This document shows, in pieces, positions 15,864-23,837 of a stretch of 64,000 bases of DNA. The notes beneath the pieces are model-generated. The model was not told where the DNA came from and searched no databases. It saw nothing but the letters and a program-made list of their open reading frames with translations. Source of the stretch: Roseicyclus marinus (lineage in GTDB: Bacteria; Pseudomonadota; Alphaproteobacteria; Rhodobacterales; Rhodobacteraceae); the NCBI RefSeq assembly GCF_036322625.1, contig NZ_AP027266.1:1739001-1803000 (forward strand), in the 5' to 3' direction. Both the position numbers and the translations under genes were made by a program. Each line of letters starts with the position of its first letter. Positions within the stretch are counted from its first letter, which is position 1.

Positions 15864-17249
15864 ATGCTCGACGCCACCGCCCGCGACACCGCCATCACCC
15901 TCGCCCGCACCCTTGCCGAGGATGACGCCTTTCGCAGCGCCCTGTCCGACCTGATCGCCTTTCCCACCGATTCAAAATCGCCCGATGCGCCGCTGCACGC
16001 CTATCTTGCCCATGTCGCGCAGGGCTTCACCGCCATGGGCTTCACCACGCAGGGGCTGTCCGTCGAGGGCCGCCCCTTCCTGCTGGCCAGCCGCATCGAA
16101 GCGCCCGACCGCCCCACGATCCTCGGCTATGCCCATGGCGACACCGTGCCCGCCATGACAGGCCAATGGGCCGCCGACCGCGATCCCTGGACCCTGACCG
16201 AGGATGCGGAAACCGGCCGCTGGTACGGACGCGGCATCGCCGACAACAAGGGACAAATGCTGGTCAACATGACCGCGCTGCAGGCGGTCCTGGCCGCGCG
16301 GGGGTCCTTGGGCTTCAACACCCATGTGATCATCGAGATGGGCGAGGAAATCGGCTCCCCCGGCCTTGGACGGGTCTGCGAACGGCTCAAGGACCAGCTC
16401 AAGGCCGATCTGCTGATCGCCTCCGACGGCCCGCGCCTTGCCGCCGATCAGCCGACCATCTTCCTCGGCGCGCGCGGCGGCGCGACCTTCCGCCTGCGCC
16501 TCAACCGGCGCGAGGGCGGGCGGCATTCGGGCAATTTCGGCGGCGCGCTGCGCAATCCCGCGCTCGAACTTGCCCATGCGCTTGCCACCATCGCCACGCG
16601 GAACGGCGCGCTCCAGGTGCCGGGCTGGGTGCCCGCAGGCGTGCCCGATGCGGCGCGCGCGGCCCTTGCCGGTCTTACCCCCGCCGGGGGCGAGGTCGAT
16701 GCCGATTGGGGGGCCGAGGGTCTCACCCCCGCCGAACGCATCCACGCCTGGAATTCGGCCGAAATCCTCGCCTTCACCGCCGGAAACATCGCCCAGCCCG
16801 TCAATGCAATCCCCGATCAGGCCGAGGCGGTGGTGCAATTGCGCTATGTCCCCGGCATCGACGACACGCGGCTGGAACAGGCGCTGCGCGCCCATCTCGA
16901 CGCGCAGGGCCATCCCGATGTCACCATCACCCGCGAAGGGTCGCAATTCCGCGCCTCCGCCACGCCGGTCGACCACCCGGCTGCCCGTTTCGCCGCCGCC
17001 TCGCTCGCGCGCACCCATGGGGCGGCCCCCGTGGTCCTGCCCTCGCTGGGCGGCTCGCTGCCCAATGACATCTTCACCGAAATCCTTGCCCTGCCCACCG
17101 TCTGGGTGCCCCATTCCTATCCCGGCTGCTCGCAACATGCCCCGAACGAGCATCTGCCCCGCGCGCTCTTTCCCGAAGCGGTCGGGCTGATGGCGGGCCT
17201 TTACTGGGACCTCGGCGAAGTCTCGCGCGTCGAATTGCTCGGGACCTGA
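15864..17249 (+). CDS. M20 family metallopeptidase
   Basis: 461-aa zinc peptidase. Metal and catalytic motifs are clear: GYAHGDTVPAM (His and catalytic Asp), GRGIADNKGQM (bridging Asp), EMGEEIGSPGL (catalytic and metal Glu) and the C-terminal HAPNEHLPR (metal His). The middle section (GGRHSGNFGGAL) is the lid/dimerisation domain. M20 enzymes cleave dipeptides, N-acyl or N-carbamoyl amino acids. It lies 96 bp after the AbrB-like gene and may belong to the same catabolic block. Its last 49 bp overlap the convergent holin gene. Confidence 0.88.
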   Translation: MLDATARDTAITLARTLAEDDAFRSALSDLIAFPTDSKSPDAPLHAYLAHVAQGFTAMGFTTQGLSVEGRPFLLASRIEAPDRPTILGYAHGDTVPAMTGQWAADRDPWTLTEDAETGRWYGRGIADNKGQMLVNMTALQAVLAARGSLGFNTHVIIEMGEEIGSPGLGRVCERLKDQLKADLLIASDGPRLAADQPTIFLGARGGATFRLRLNRREGGRHSGNFGGALRNPALELAHALATIATRNGALQVPGWVPAGVPDAARAALAGLTPAGGEVDADWGAEGLTPAERIHAWNSAEILAFTAGNIAQPVNAIPDQAEAVVQLRYVPGIDDTRLEQALRAHLDAQGHPDVTITREGSQFRASATPVDHPAARFAAASLARTHGAAPVVLPSLGGSLPNDIFTEILALPTVWVPHSYPGCSQHAPNEHLPRALFPEAVGLMAGLYWDLGEVSRVELLGT

Positions 17250-17752
17250 TCCGCCGCCCCGTTCCGCCAGGCAGACAGCGCGGGGTTCACCGCCACGGGA
17301 TCATCGGCCGGGGCCTGCCGCAGACCGCCCCGCCGGAGCAGCCCGCCCACACGGGGGGCTGCCCGCGTGTAATGCAATTCCCGCGCGCCGAAATAGAAAC
17401 TGACGATGGCCCCGAGCAGCCACCACAGCGGCTCCGGCACCGCCTCGAGCCCCACCATCCGCCGGGCAAATCCCGCCGGATCGACCATCGCATAGACGAA
17501 CAATCCCAAGGTGCCCAAGGCCAGCATCGGGCGCGGCAGACGGTTCAACCCGTTGATCGCCCGGTCGAACAGGCCGGACCCGGCATATTGGAATTCCGCC
17601 CCCGCCGTCTCCATCGTCGCGCGATGGATCTCGGCATCAAGCTCCATCGCCCGCGTCGCATTGGCGACGAAAACCTCCGACAATCCCTGCGCCGCCTCGC
17701 CGATCGCCCCTGCCGCCTGCCCCATGCCCATGGCCCGCCCGATCAATCCCAT
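17201..17752 (-). CDS. Holin-like membrane protein (3TM-type phage holin family)
   Basis: 183-aa protein with an amphipathic N-terminal half and two clear membrane segments (about residues 75-90, PRPMLALGTLGLFVYAMV, and 106-124, EPLWWLLGAIVSFYFGA), then a basic Arg-rich C-terminus. It follows the endolysin gene with a 10-bp overlap. This matches the holin that accompanies GH108 muramidases in Rhodobacterales, known in Rhodobacter capsulatus as part of the gene transfer agent lysis pair. The 3' end overlaps the M20 gene by 49 bp on the opposite strand. Confidence 0.8.
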   Translation of the reverse strand: MGLIGRAMGMGQAAGAIGEAAQGLSEVFVANATRAMELDAEIHRATMETAGAEFQYAGSGLFDRAINGLNRLPRPMLALGTLGLFVYAMVDPAGFARRMVGLEAVPEPLWWLLGAIVSFYFGARELHYTRAAPRVGGLLRRGGLRQAPADDPVAVNPALSAWRNGAADQVPSNSTRETSPRSQ

Positions 17753-18354
17753 GCCGCCACCCTTGCCCGATGCTCCGCCTCGCTCAGGCGATAGCGCGGC
17801 GCGATGAAGCTTTCGGCCCGCGTGATCCAGCCGCCCTTGCCGCCATCGCGCCGCCTTGCGTATTTCCGGCTCGCAGGCCGCCGGTCGGCGAGCGCGTAAT
17901 AGAAATTCCGCCGCGCGATCCCATAGGCATCGACCAGGTGATCGGGCGCCATCTCCAGCGCCACTTGCGCCGCGCGCGCCGTCTCGGGCCCGATCACGCC
18001 ATCGACCGCGATCTCCAGCCCCATGTCGCGCAACAGCCGCTGCAAGATGCGGACCGCCTGCGCGCCGGCATTGACCTGCATGTCAAAGACAGAGGGCTGC
18101 AAGGCTTCGGGCAGCATCGCGATCCGGGGCCGCTCGAAATAGTCCCGCACGAAAATCTCGACCGCCTGCTGGCGCGTCAGCTGCCGCACATCGGCGGCAT
18201 CAACATCGCCATCTGCGTCCAGATCGAGGCCCAACCGCCGCGCGGTATGAATCGTCACGCCGAATTTCGTGGGTCCCCCGGGATCGTCGGGATCATCCAC
18301 ATAGCCGCCCTCGCGCGCCACGATCTCTTCCGCGATGGATCGAACCGACAGCAT
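17743..18354 (-). CDS. GH108 N-acetylmuramidase endolysin (holin-associated)
   Basis: 203-aa peptidoglycan hydrolase. Residues 14-32 (REGGYVDDPDDPGGPTKFG) carry the family signature, with Glu15 the expected catalytic acid. A calcium-loop-like DLDADGDVDAAD (44-55) follows, then a C-terminal peptidoglycan-binding part (VDGVIGPETARA near 120-131). No signal peptide is seen, so release needs the neighbouring holin. GAGGGGC precedes the start. No other phage gene is nearby, and a CtrA-like site lies upstream, which points to a domesticated lysis cassette such as that used by Rhodobacterales gene transfer agents. Confidence 0.88.
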   Translation of the reverse strand: MLSVRSIAEEIVAREGGYVDDPDDPGGPTKFGVTIHTARRLGLDLDADGDVDAADVRQLTRQQAVEIFVRDYFERPRIAMLPEALQPSVFDMQVNAGAQAVRILQRLLRDMGLEIAVDGVIGPETARAAQVALEMAPDHLVDAYGIARRNFYYALADRRPASRKYARRRDGGKGGWITRAESFIAPRYRLSEAEHRARVAAWD

Positions 18355-18407
18355 GGGTTCGCCCCTCCCTGCTCCGGTTTCGATGCGGCAACACTAGGGC
18401 CTGAGCC

Positions 18408-18422
18408 CTAACAACCCGTTAA
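18408..18422. promoter_or_regulatory. Candidate CtrA binding site
   Basis: On the minus strand the sequence reads TTAA-N7-TTAG, one base away from the full CtrA consensus TTAA-N7-TTAA. It lies about 54 bp upstream of the endolysin start codon, a good promoter position. CtrA controls gene transfer agent and lysis genes in Rhodobacterales. Confidence 0.55.
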
Positions 18423-18425
18423 GAG

Positions 18426-18485
18426 CCTTCTCTGTTTCAAAAATATCCCGGGGGGGTCGCCAAAGGCGACGGGGGCAGAGCCCCC
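18426..18485. repeat. Intergenic palindromic repeat element, copy 1
   Basis: The core TCTGTTTCAAAAATATCCCG (18431-18450) is followed by a G run, a GTCGCC/GGCGAC hairpin and GGGGGC-AGA-GCCCCC. The same 20-base core with a different first hairpin occurs at 37998-38058. Both copies lie between operons; they may act as bidirectional terminators or REP-like elements. Confidence 0.6.
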
Positions 18486-18548
18486 TTACTTTGGAATCGT
18501 CGCCTCTGGCGACGGGGCCAGGGCCCCCTCAATTCCCCCAAATCCCCC

Positions 18549-21500
18549 CTATTCCGCCGCCGCCGCCAATCCCGGCCCCGCCCGCAACCGCGCCAGGATC
18601 TCGTCGCGCCGCAGCGCCGCCTTGGCGGCATTGGCCTCCTTCACCGGGCCAAAGCCCCGCACCGATAGCGGCAGTTCCGCCAGCGCCACCAGCGCATCGG
18701 GATCGACCGCGCCCGCCTTGGGCAGCCATTTTGCCATGTCGGCCTCATATTGCGCGATCAGCGCTCGTTCCATCCGCCGTTCCGCCGTATGGCCGAACGG
18801 GTTCAACACCGTCCCGCGCAACACCTTCATCCGCGCGAGCAGCGGGTAGACCCGCATCATCCAGCCGCCGAACTCCCGCTTCTTCGGCCGCCCCGCGCCA
18901 TCCCTGCCCGGCAACAGCGGCGGGGCGAGGTGGAATTTCATCTTGAAATCCCCCTCGAAACTCTCGCGCGCCTTGGCCTCGGTCGCCAGATGCAGGCGCG
19001 CCACCTCGAATTCATCCTTGTAGGCCAGCGCCTTGTGATAGCCCTTGGCCACCGCCTCCTTCAGCTTTGGATCGGCGATGCCATCGACCATCCGCCGGTA
19101 GCGCCGCGCCAGCCGCTTGCCCTGGTAGGCGACAAGATGGCTCTCGCGGAAGGCGATCTTTTCCTCGAGCGACCTGGGCTTTTCCACGACCTCCGCCCGC
19201 AGCATGCGGTCTGCCGCCTCCGGGTTCAGCGCCGCCCAACGGCCCATCTCGAAAGCCTGCGCGTTGCGCTCGACCGCCGCACCATTCAGCACGATGGCCT
19301 GCGAAATCGCCGCATGGCTCAAGGGGATCACCCCCATCTGCCAGGCCGCGCCAAAGACCATCATGTTGGAATAGATCGAATCCCCCAACAGGATGCGGGA
19401 CAATTCGGTCGCGTCGAACAGCGCCAGCCTGTCCTGCACCCGCGCCTGGATGGCGACCTGCAAATCCTTGCCCGGAATGCGGAATTCGGTGTCGCGGGTG
19501 AACTCGCCGGTGATGATCTCGTGGCTGTTGACCGCGGCCCCCGTCTGGCCCGTCCGCATCAGCCCCAGCGTCTTGGCCCCGCCGGTGACCACCAGATCGC
19601 CCCCGATGACGGCATGGGCCTCCCCCAATCCGACCCGGATCGCCGAGATTTCCTCAGGCCGCTCCGCCAGACGCAGATGGATCCAGACCGCGCCACCCTT
19701 CTGGGCAAGCCCCGCCATCTCGATCATGCCCACGCCCTTGCCGTCGATCTGGGCCGCCTGCGCCATCACCGCGCCAATCGTCACCACACCCGTGCCGCCC
19801 ACACCCGTCACCAGTACGTTATGCGTGCCCTCGATCCTTGGCAGGACCGGCGCGGGCAGGCCCGACAGATCGACCTCGGCCGTCGCCTGCTTGCGGATCT
19901 TCGCCCCCTCCAGCGTCACGAAACTGGGGCAGAACCCCTTGAGACAGCTGAAATCCTTGTTGCACGAGGATTGGTCGATGGCCCGCTTGCGGCCCAGCTC
20001 CGTCTCCACCGGCACGATGGACACGCAATTGGACTGCACCCCGCAATCCCCGCAGCCCTCGCAGACATCGGTGTTGATGAAGACGCGCCGGTCCGGGTCG
20101 GGGAACTTGCCGCGCTTGCGGCGACGCCGCTTTTCGGCGGCGCAGGTCTGGACATAGATGATCGCCGAAACCCCCTCGATCTCCTGAAAGCGCTCCTGCA
20201 CCGCCATCAGATCGTCGCGCGGATGCTGTTCGAGCCCGGCGGGATAGGTGGACCAATCGATCTCTTCCTTGGGGTCGTAGATCAGCGCGATATGGTTGAC
20301 CCCCATCGCCTGAACCTCGCGCGCGATCCGCGCCGGGTCCAGATCCCCCTCGTTGTGCTGCCCGCCCGTCATGGCCACGGCATCGTTGAACAGGATCTTG
20401 TAGGTGATGTTGGCCTTGGCTGCGACGGCGGCCCGGATCGCCAATATCCCCGAATGGTTATAGGTCCCCTCGCCGATATTCTGGAACACGTGCTTGCGCG
20501 TCGAAAACGGCGCTTCCCCGATCCAGTTCGCGCCCTCGCCGCCCATATGGGTAAAGGCCTCGGTGTTGCGGTCCATCCATTTCACCATGAAATGGCAGCC
20601 GATGCCTGCGCCTGCCCGCGCGCCCTCGGGCACCTTGGTGCTGGTGTTGTGCGGACAGCCCGAACAGAACCACGGCGTGCGCACGGCCAGATCGGGCGCA
20701 TTGCCCGCGCGCGCGGCCTCCTCCACCCTTGCCACGCCCGCCCGGATACGGTCGGTCTCGCGCCCCTCCTCGATCAGGATACGACCCAGCTTCAGCGCGA
20801 TATCGGCCGGGTCCAACGCGAAATGCGCGGGGAACAGCGTCTCGCCCCCCTTGCGATGGCCATAGACGCGCCGCCCCCGCCGGTCATCGAAGATCGCTTC
20901 CTTGACCTGCACCTCGATCAGCTTGCGCTTTTCCTCGACCACCACGATCAGGTCGAGCCCCTCGGCCCAGGCGGCAAAGCCCGTCATGTCCAGCGGCCAG
21001 ACCTGGCCCACCTTGTAGGTCGTCACCCCCAGCCGTTCGGCCTCGGCCCCGTCGATCCCCAGGGTCGCCATGGCCGACATCAGGTCGAGCCAGTTCTTGC
21101 CGGCGGCAACAAAGCCGATCTTTGCCCCCGCCTTGCCATGGACGCGGCGGTCGATCCCGTTGGCATGGGCAAAGGCTTCGGCGGCATAGCGCTTGTGCTC
21201 GACCAGCCGTTCCTCCTGCACGATCCAGTGATCGCCAAGCCGGATGTTCAGCCCGCCCTCGGGCATCGCGAATTCGGGCAAGACGAATTGCATCCGGTCG
21301 GCCCGGCCATCGACAACCGCCGTCGCCTCGACCGTGTCCTTCATCGTCTTCAGACCCACCCAGACCCCGGCAAAGCGGCTCAGCGCATAGCCATAAAGCC
21401 CGTAATCAAGGATTTCCTGCACACCCGCCGGGCTGATCACCGGCATATGGGCATCAACCAGCGCCCAATCCGATTGGTGACAGACGGTCGAGCTTTCGCC

Positions 21501-21947
21501 CGTGTGGTCATCGCCCATCGCCATCAGCACGCCGCCATGGCGCGATGTGCCCGCCATGTTCACATGGCGCATCACGTCGCCCGAGCGGTCCACACCCGGC
21601 CCCTTGCCATACCACAGGCCGAATACGCCCTCGAACCGCCCCTCGCCGCGCAATTCCGCCTGCTGGCTGCCCCAGAGCGCCGTTGCCGCCAGATCCTCGT
21701 TCAACCCCGGCTGGAACACGATATCGGCCGCATCGAGATGCTTTTTCGCCCGCGCCATCTGCATGTCGACCGCCCCCAGCGGCGATCCGCGATAGCCCGT
21801 GACCAGACCGGCCGTGTTCAACCCCGCCGCCCAATCGCGCGCCTTTTGCATCAGCATCAGCCGCACCAGCGCCTGCGTGCCGTTGAGCAAAACCGGCGAT
21901 TTCGTCAGGTCGAAACGGTCCTCCAGCGATACCTGCTGCACCCCCAT
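18549..21947 (-). CDS. Indolepyruvate ferredoxin oxidoreductase, fused alpha-beta-gamma subunits
   Basis: 1132-aa single-chain 2-oxoacid:ferredoxin oxidoreductase. N-terminal pyrimidine-binding domain (GYRGSPLGAVDMQM, about 48-61); TPP-binding segment GEGTYNHSG...NDAVAMTGGQ (about 495-535); two-cluster ferredoxin-like stretch CEGCGDCGVQSNC ... CNKDFSCLKGFC (about 640-690); then the gamma domain beginning LVTGVGGTGVVTIG (about 725). These enzymes oxidatively decarboxylate aryl-pyruvates from aromatic amino acids to acyl-CoA with ferredoxin reduction. GGGAGGG precedes the start. Divergent from a LysR gene 189 bp away, with a perfect inverted repeat between them. Confidence 0.92.
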   Translation of the reverse strand: MGVQQVSLEDRFDLTKSPVLLNGTQALVRLMLMQKARDWAAGLNTAGLVTGYRGSPLGAVDMQMARAKKHLDAADIVFQPGLNEDLAATALWGSQQAELRGEGRFEGVFGLWYGKGPGVDRSGDVMRHVNMAGTSRHGGVLMAMGDDHTGESSTVCHQSDWALVDAHMPVISPAGVQEILDYGLYGYALSRFAGVWVGLKTMKDTVEATAVVDGRADRMQFVLPEFAMPEGGLNIRLGDHWIVQEERLVEHKRYAAEAFAHANGIDRRVHGKAGAKIGFVAAGKNWLDLMSAMATLGIDGAEAERLGVTTYKVGQVWPLDMTGFAAWAEGLDLIVVVEEKRKLIEVQVKEAIFDDRRGRRVYGHRKGGETLFPAHFALDPADIALKLGRILIEEGRETDRIRAGVARVEEAARAGNAPDLAVRTPWFCSGCPHNTSTKVPEGARAGAGIGCHFMVKWMDRNTEAFTHMGGEGANWIGEAPFSTRKHVFQNIGEGTYNHSGILAIRAAVAAKANITYKILFNDAVAMTGGQHNEGDLDPARIAREVQAMGVNHIALIYDPKEEIDWSTYPAGLEQHPRDDLMAVQERFQEIEGVSAIIYVQTCAAEKRRRRKRGKFPDPDRRVFINTDVCEGCGDCGVQSNCVSIVPVETELGRKRAIDQSSCNKDFSCLKGFCPSFVTLEGAKIRKQATAEVDLSGLPAPVLPRIEGTHNVLVTGVGGTGVVTIGAVMAQAAQIDGKGVGMIEMAGLAQKGGAVWIHLRLAERPEEISAIRVGLGEAHAVIGGDLVVTGGAKTLGLMRTGQTGAAVNSHEIITGEFTRDTEFRIPGKDLQVAIQARVQDRLALFDATELSRILLGDSIYSNMMVFGAAWQMGVIPLSHAAISQAIVLNGAAVERNAQAFEMGRWAALNPEAADRMLRAEVVEKPRSLEEKIAFRESHLVAYQGKRLARRYRRMVDGIADPKLKEAVAKGYHKALAYKDEFEVARLHLATEAKARESFEGDFKMKFHLAPPLLPGRDGAGRPKKREFGGWMMRVYPLLARMKVLRGTVLNPFGHTAERRMERALIAQYEADMAKWLPKAGAVDPDALVALAELPLSVRGFGPVKEANAAKAALRRDEILARLRAGPGLAAAAE

Positions 21948-21996
21948 GGCGTGCCCTCCCGTGCTGGCCGTGGTCGTTGTATCTGCGACGAAGTAT

Positions 21997-22015
21997 AGGT
22001 CATTAATGTTGACCT
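21997..22015. promoter_or_regulatory. Inverted repeat AGGTCA-N7-TGACCT upstream of the oxidoreductase
   Basis: A perfect 6-bp inverted repeat with AT-rich 7-bp spacer lies 50 bp upstream of the oxidoreductase start and about 120 bp upstream of the LysR start. Position and symmetry suit an operator; the cognate regulator may or may not be the adjacent LysR protein. Confidence 0.5.
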
Positions 22016-22136
22016 GTCGACGCTTTTTCCGGCGCCGAACCCGCCGCTTTCATGAAACCTTTGGAAAATATTGCTTTCCCTCTTTGCAAGCGCTTTGGGG
22101 ATTGCATATCCTCTGGACCGAAGCAGGAGACTTTAG

Positions 22137-23051
22137 ATGGATTGGGACAAGCTGCGGATCTTTCACGCGGTGGCCGATGCGGGCAGCCTGACCCATGCGG
22201 GCGATACGCTGCACCTGTCGCAATCCGCTGTCAGCCGCCAGATTCGCGCGCTCGAAGAAGGGTTGAACACCACCCTCTTCCATCGCCATGCGCGCGGGCT
22301 GATCCTGACCGAACAGGGCGAATTGCTGTTCGACGCCACCCGCCACATGTCCAAGCGGCTCGAAGCCGCCGCCGCCCGCATCCGCGACAGCGAGGAAGAA
22401 GTCTTCGGCGAATTGCGCGTGACCACGACCATCGGCTTCGGCTCGCTCTGGCTCGCGCCGCGCCTGCCCGCGCTCTATGAAAAATACCCCGATCTCAAGA
22501 TCGACCTGATGCTCGAGGAACGCCTCCTCGACCTGCCCATGCGCGAGGCCGATGTCGCCATCCGCATGAAGGAACCCAGCCAGGCCGACCTGATCCGCCG
22601 CCGCTTGATGACGATCAACATGCGGCTCTACGCGACACCGCGCTATCTCGAAACGCACGGCACCCCCCAAACGCTGGAGGATTTCGCCACCCACCGCCTG
22701 ATCAGCCAGAACGCCACCTCCGCCCAGGTCAGCGCGGGCGCGATCCTCGTGCGCGAACTCATGGCCCATACGATCGGCTCGCGGCTCACCGTGAACAATT
22801 ACTTCGGCGTGCTTCAGGCCGTGATCCACGATCTGGGCATCGGCGTCCTGCCCGATTACCTGACGCAGGATTTTCCCGATCTCGTGCGCGTCCTGCCCGA
22901 TGTGCAATCCGCCGAAGTGCCCGTTTTCCTCGCCTATCCCGAGGAATTGCGCCAATCCAAGCGGGTGGAGGTCTTCCGCGATTTCGTCGCCGAGGAAGTC
23001 ATCGCCTACCGCCGCCGCCAAAAGGAAAGCGATGCCATCCCGCTGACCTGA
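22137..23051 (+). CDS. LysR family transcriptional regulator
   Basis: 304-aa LysR-type regulator. The N-terminal helix-turn-helix includes GDTLHLSQSAVSRQIRALE (22-40); a linker helix rich in Arg/Glu follows and then the periplasmic-binding-protein-like effector domain. AGGAGA precedes the ATG at 22137. It is transcribed away from the ferredoxin oxidoreductase gene and may regulate it, though LysR genes next to housekeeping genes also act elsewhere. It is followed by a 230-bp gap with a candidate small RNA. Confidence 0.88.
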   Translation: MDWDKLRIFHAVADAGSLTHAGDTLHLSQSAVSRQIRALEEGLNTTLFHRHARGLILTEQGELLFDATRHMSKRLEAAAARIRDSEEEVFGELRVTTTIGFGSLWLAPRLPALYEKYPDLKIDLMLEERLLDLPMREADVAIRMKEPSQADLIRRRLMTINMRLYATPRYLETHGTPQTLEDFATHRLISQNATSAQVSAGAILVRELMAHTIGSRLTVNNYFGVLQAVIHDLGIGVLPDYLTQDFPDLVRVLPDVQSAEVPVFLAYPEELRQSKRVEVFRDFVAEEVIAYRRRQKESDAIPLT

Positions 23052-23143
23052 CCCCTCCGAAAAAGGCCGCAAACGACCTGCCCCTGTCTGTGTGTTATGC
23101 GCCACAGGCATAGCCGCTTTGCGGCATTGCGGCAGGTTTTGCC

Positions 23144-23172
23144 TTGAACGACTCCAAACTGCCGCATATTTC
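23144..23172 (+). promoter_or_regulatory. Candidate sigma70-type promoter of small RNA
   Basis: TTGAAC (23144-23149) and TATTTC (23167-23172) are separated by 17 bp. This would start transcription near 23179, exactly at the base of the first hairpin of the candidate sRNA. Confidence 0.4.
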
Positions 23173-23178
23173 GGCAGC

Positions 23179-23257
23179 CATGGAACGCAGGCGAGTGATC
23201 GCTGTTCCATTACCTCCCTGTTGGACTTCGGCCGAGATTCGTCTCGGCCTTTTTTTT
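23179..23257 (+). ncRNA. Candidate trans-acting small RNA (MmgR/suhB, alpha-r8-like)
   Basis: About 79 nt. The first hairpin pairs ATGGAAC (23180-23186) with GTTCCAT (23204-23210) and has an inner GCGA/TCGC stem. An unpaired TACCTCCCTGTTGGACTT (23211-23228) follows, whose CCTCCCT could pair with ribosome-binding sites. A strong intrinsic terminator ends it. Length, layout and the CCTCCCT-containing linker match what I recall of the alphaproteobacterial MmgR family (Rfam suhB, about 77 nt in Sinorhizobium). No reading frame of note is present. Confidence 0.6.
23230..23257 (+). terminator. Rho-independent terminator
   Basis: GGCCGAGA (23230-23237), loop TTCG, TCTCGGCC (23242-23249), then eight T residues. 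It has a perfect 8-bp stem with a stable tetraloop and is the clearest intrinsic terminator in the window. Confidence 0.9.
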
Positions 23258-23281
23258 GGCAAAACCACAGGGAAACCCGGC

Positions 23282-23758
23282 ATGACTGTTTCCAATGTCG
23301 AAACGAATCCAGCCGATTTCGCCGATATCGCGGCGATTCACAGCTTATTATCCACGGAATTCGCCTATATGGCGGCCCGGATCGATCCGCCTTCCTCCAT
23401 GACGCGGCTCACGCCCGAGGATTTGCTGGGCAAGATGGCGCAAGAGGATCTGTTCCTCATCCGCGACGACGACGCCCCCATCGCCTGCCTCTTCGGCGCG
23501 GCCCATCCCGACCACTACTATATCGGCAAGCTCGCCGTCGCTGCAGCGCAGCGTCGCCGCGGCCATGCCACAGCCCTGGTCGAGGCCGCGGCCCGCCAGG
23601 CACGCACCCTCGCCCTGCCCGCTCTCGTCTTGCAAAGCCGGGTGGAACTGGTGGAAAACCACGCCGCTTTCACCGCCATGGGCTTTGACTTGATCGCCCG
23701 CACCGCCCATCCCGGCTACGACCGCCCGACCTCCCTCACCTTCCGCCGCGCGCTCTGA
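23282..23758 (+). CDS. GNAT family N-acetyltransferase
   Basis: 158-aa GNAT acyltransferase. The acetyl-CoA binding loop is AAAQRRRGHATALVEAA (about residues 81-97), preceded by the beta-4 strand YIGKLAVA; the C-terminal NHAAFTAMGFDLIARTAH is also typical. AGGGAAA precedes the ATG at 23282; the frame is open upstream but only across the sRNA terminator. The acceptor substrate is unknown. It lies 79 bp upstream of purL but is probably transcribed separately. Confidence 0.85.
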   Translation: MTVSNVETNPADFADIAAIHSLLSTEFAYMAARIDPPSSMTRLTPEDLLGKMAQEDLFLIRDDDAPIACLFGAAHPDHYYIGKLAVAAAQRRRGHATALVEAAARQARTLALPALVLQSRVELVENHAAFTAMGFDLIARTAHPGYDRPTSLTFRRAL

Positions 23759-23837
23759 CGCGGGGCTCCGGGCGGCGCGGCCCCTTCCCCCTGCCCCCCA
23801 CCTGCCGTAAAGAGCGGCCAAACGGGGGAATATTGCC

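Noticed and set aside
17201-18354. Prophage remnant
   Set aside because: Only holin and endolysin are present; there is no integrase, capsid, tail or attachment site, and neighbours are ordinary metabolic genes. A gene transfer agent lysis cassette explains it better.
18750-21998. 1082-codon plus-strand frame
   Set aside because: It lies wholly opposite the indolepyruvate ferredoxin oxidoreductase and has an Arg/His/Pro-rich composition without motifs.
23052-23178. Small coding gene between lysR and the sRNA
   Set aside because: Short frames exist but lack ribosome-binding sites and family resemblance; the region fits an untranslated 3' end plus the sRNA promoter.
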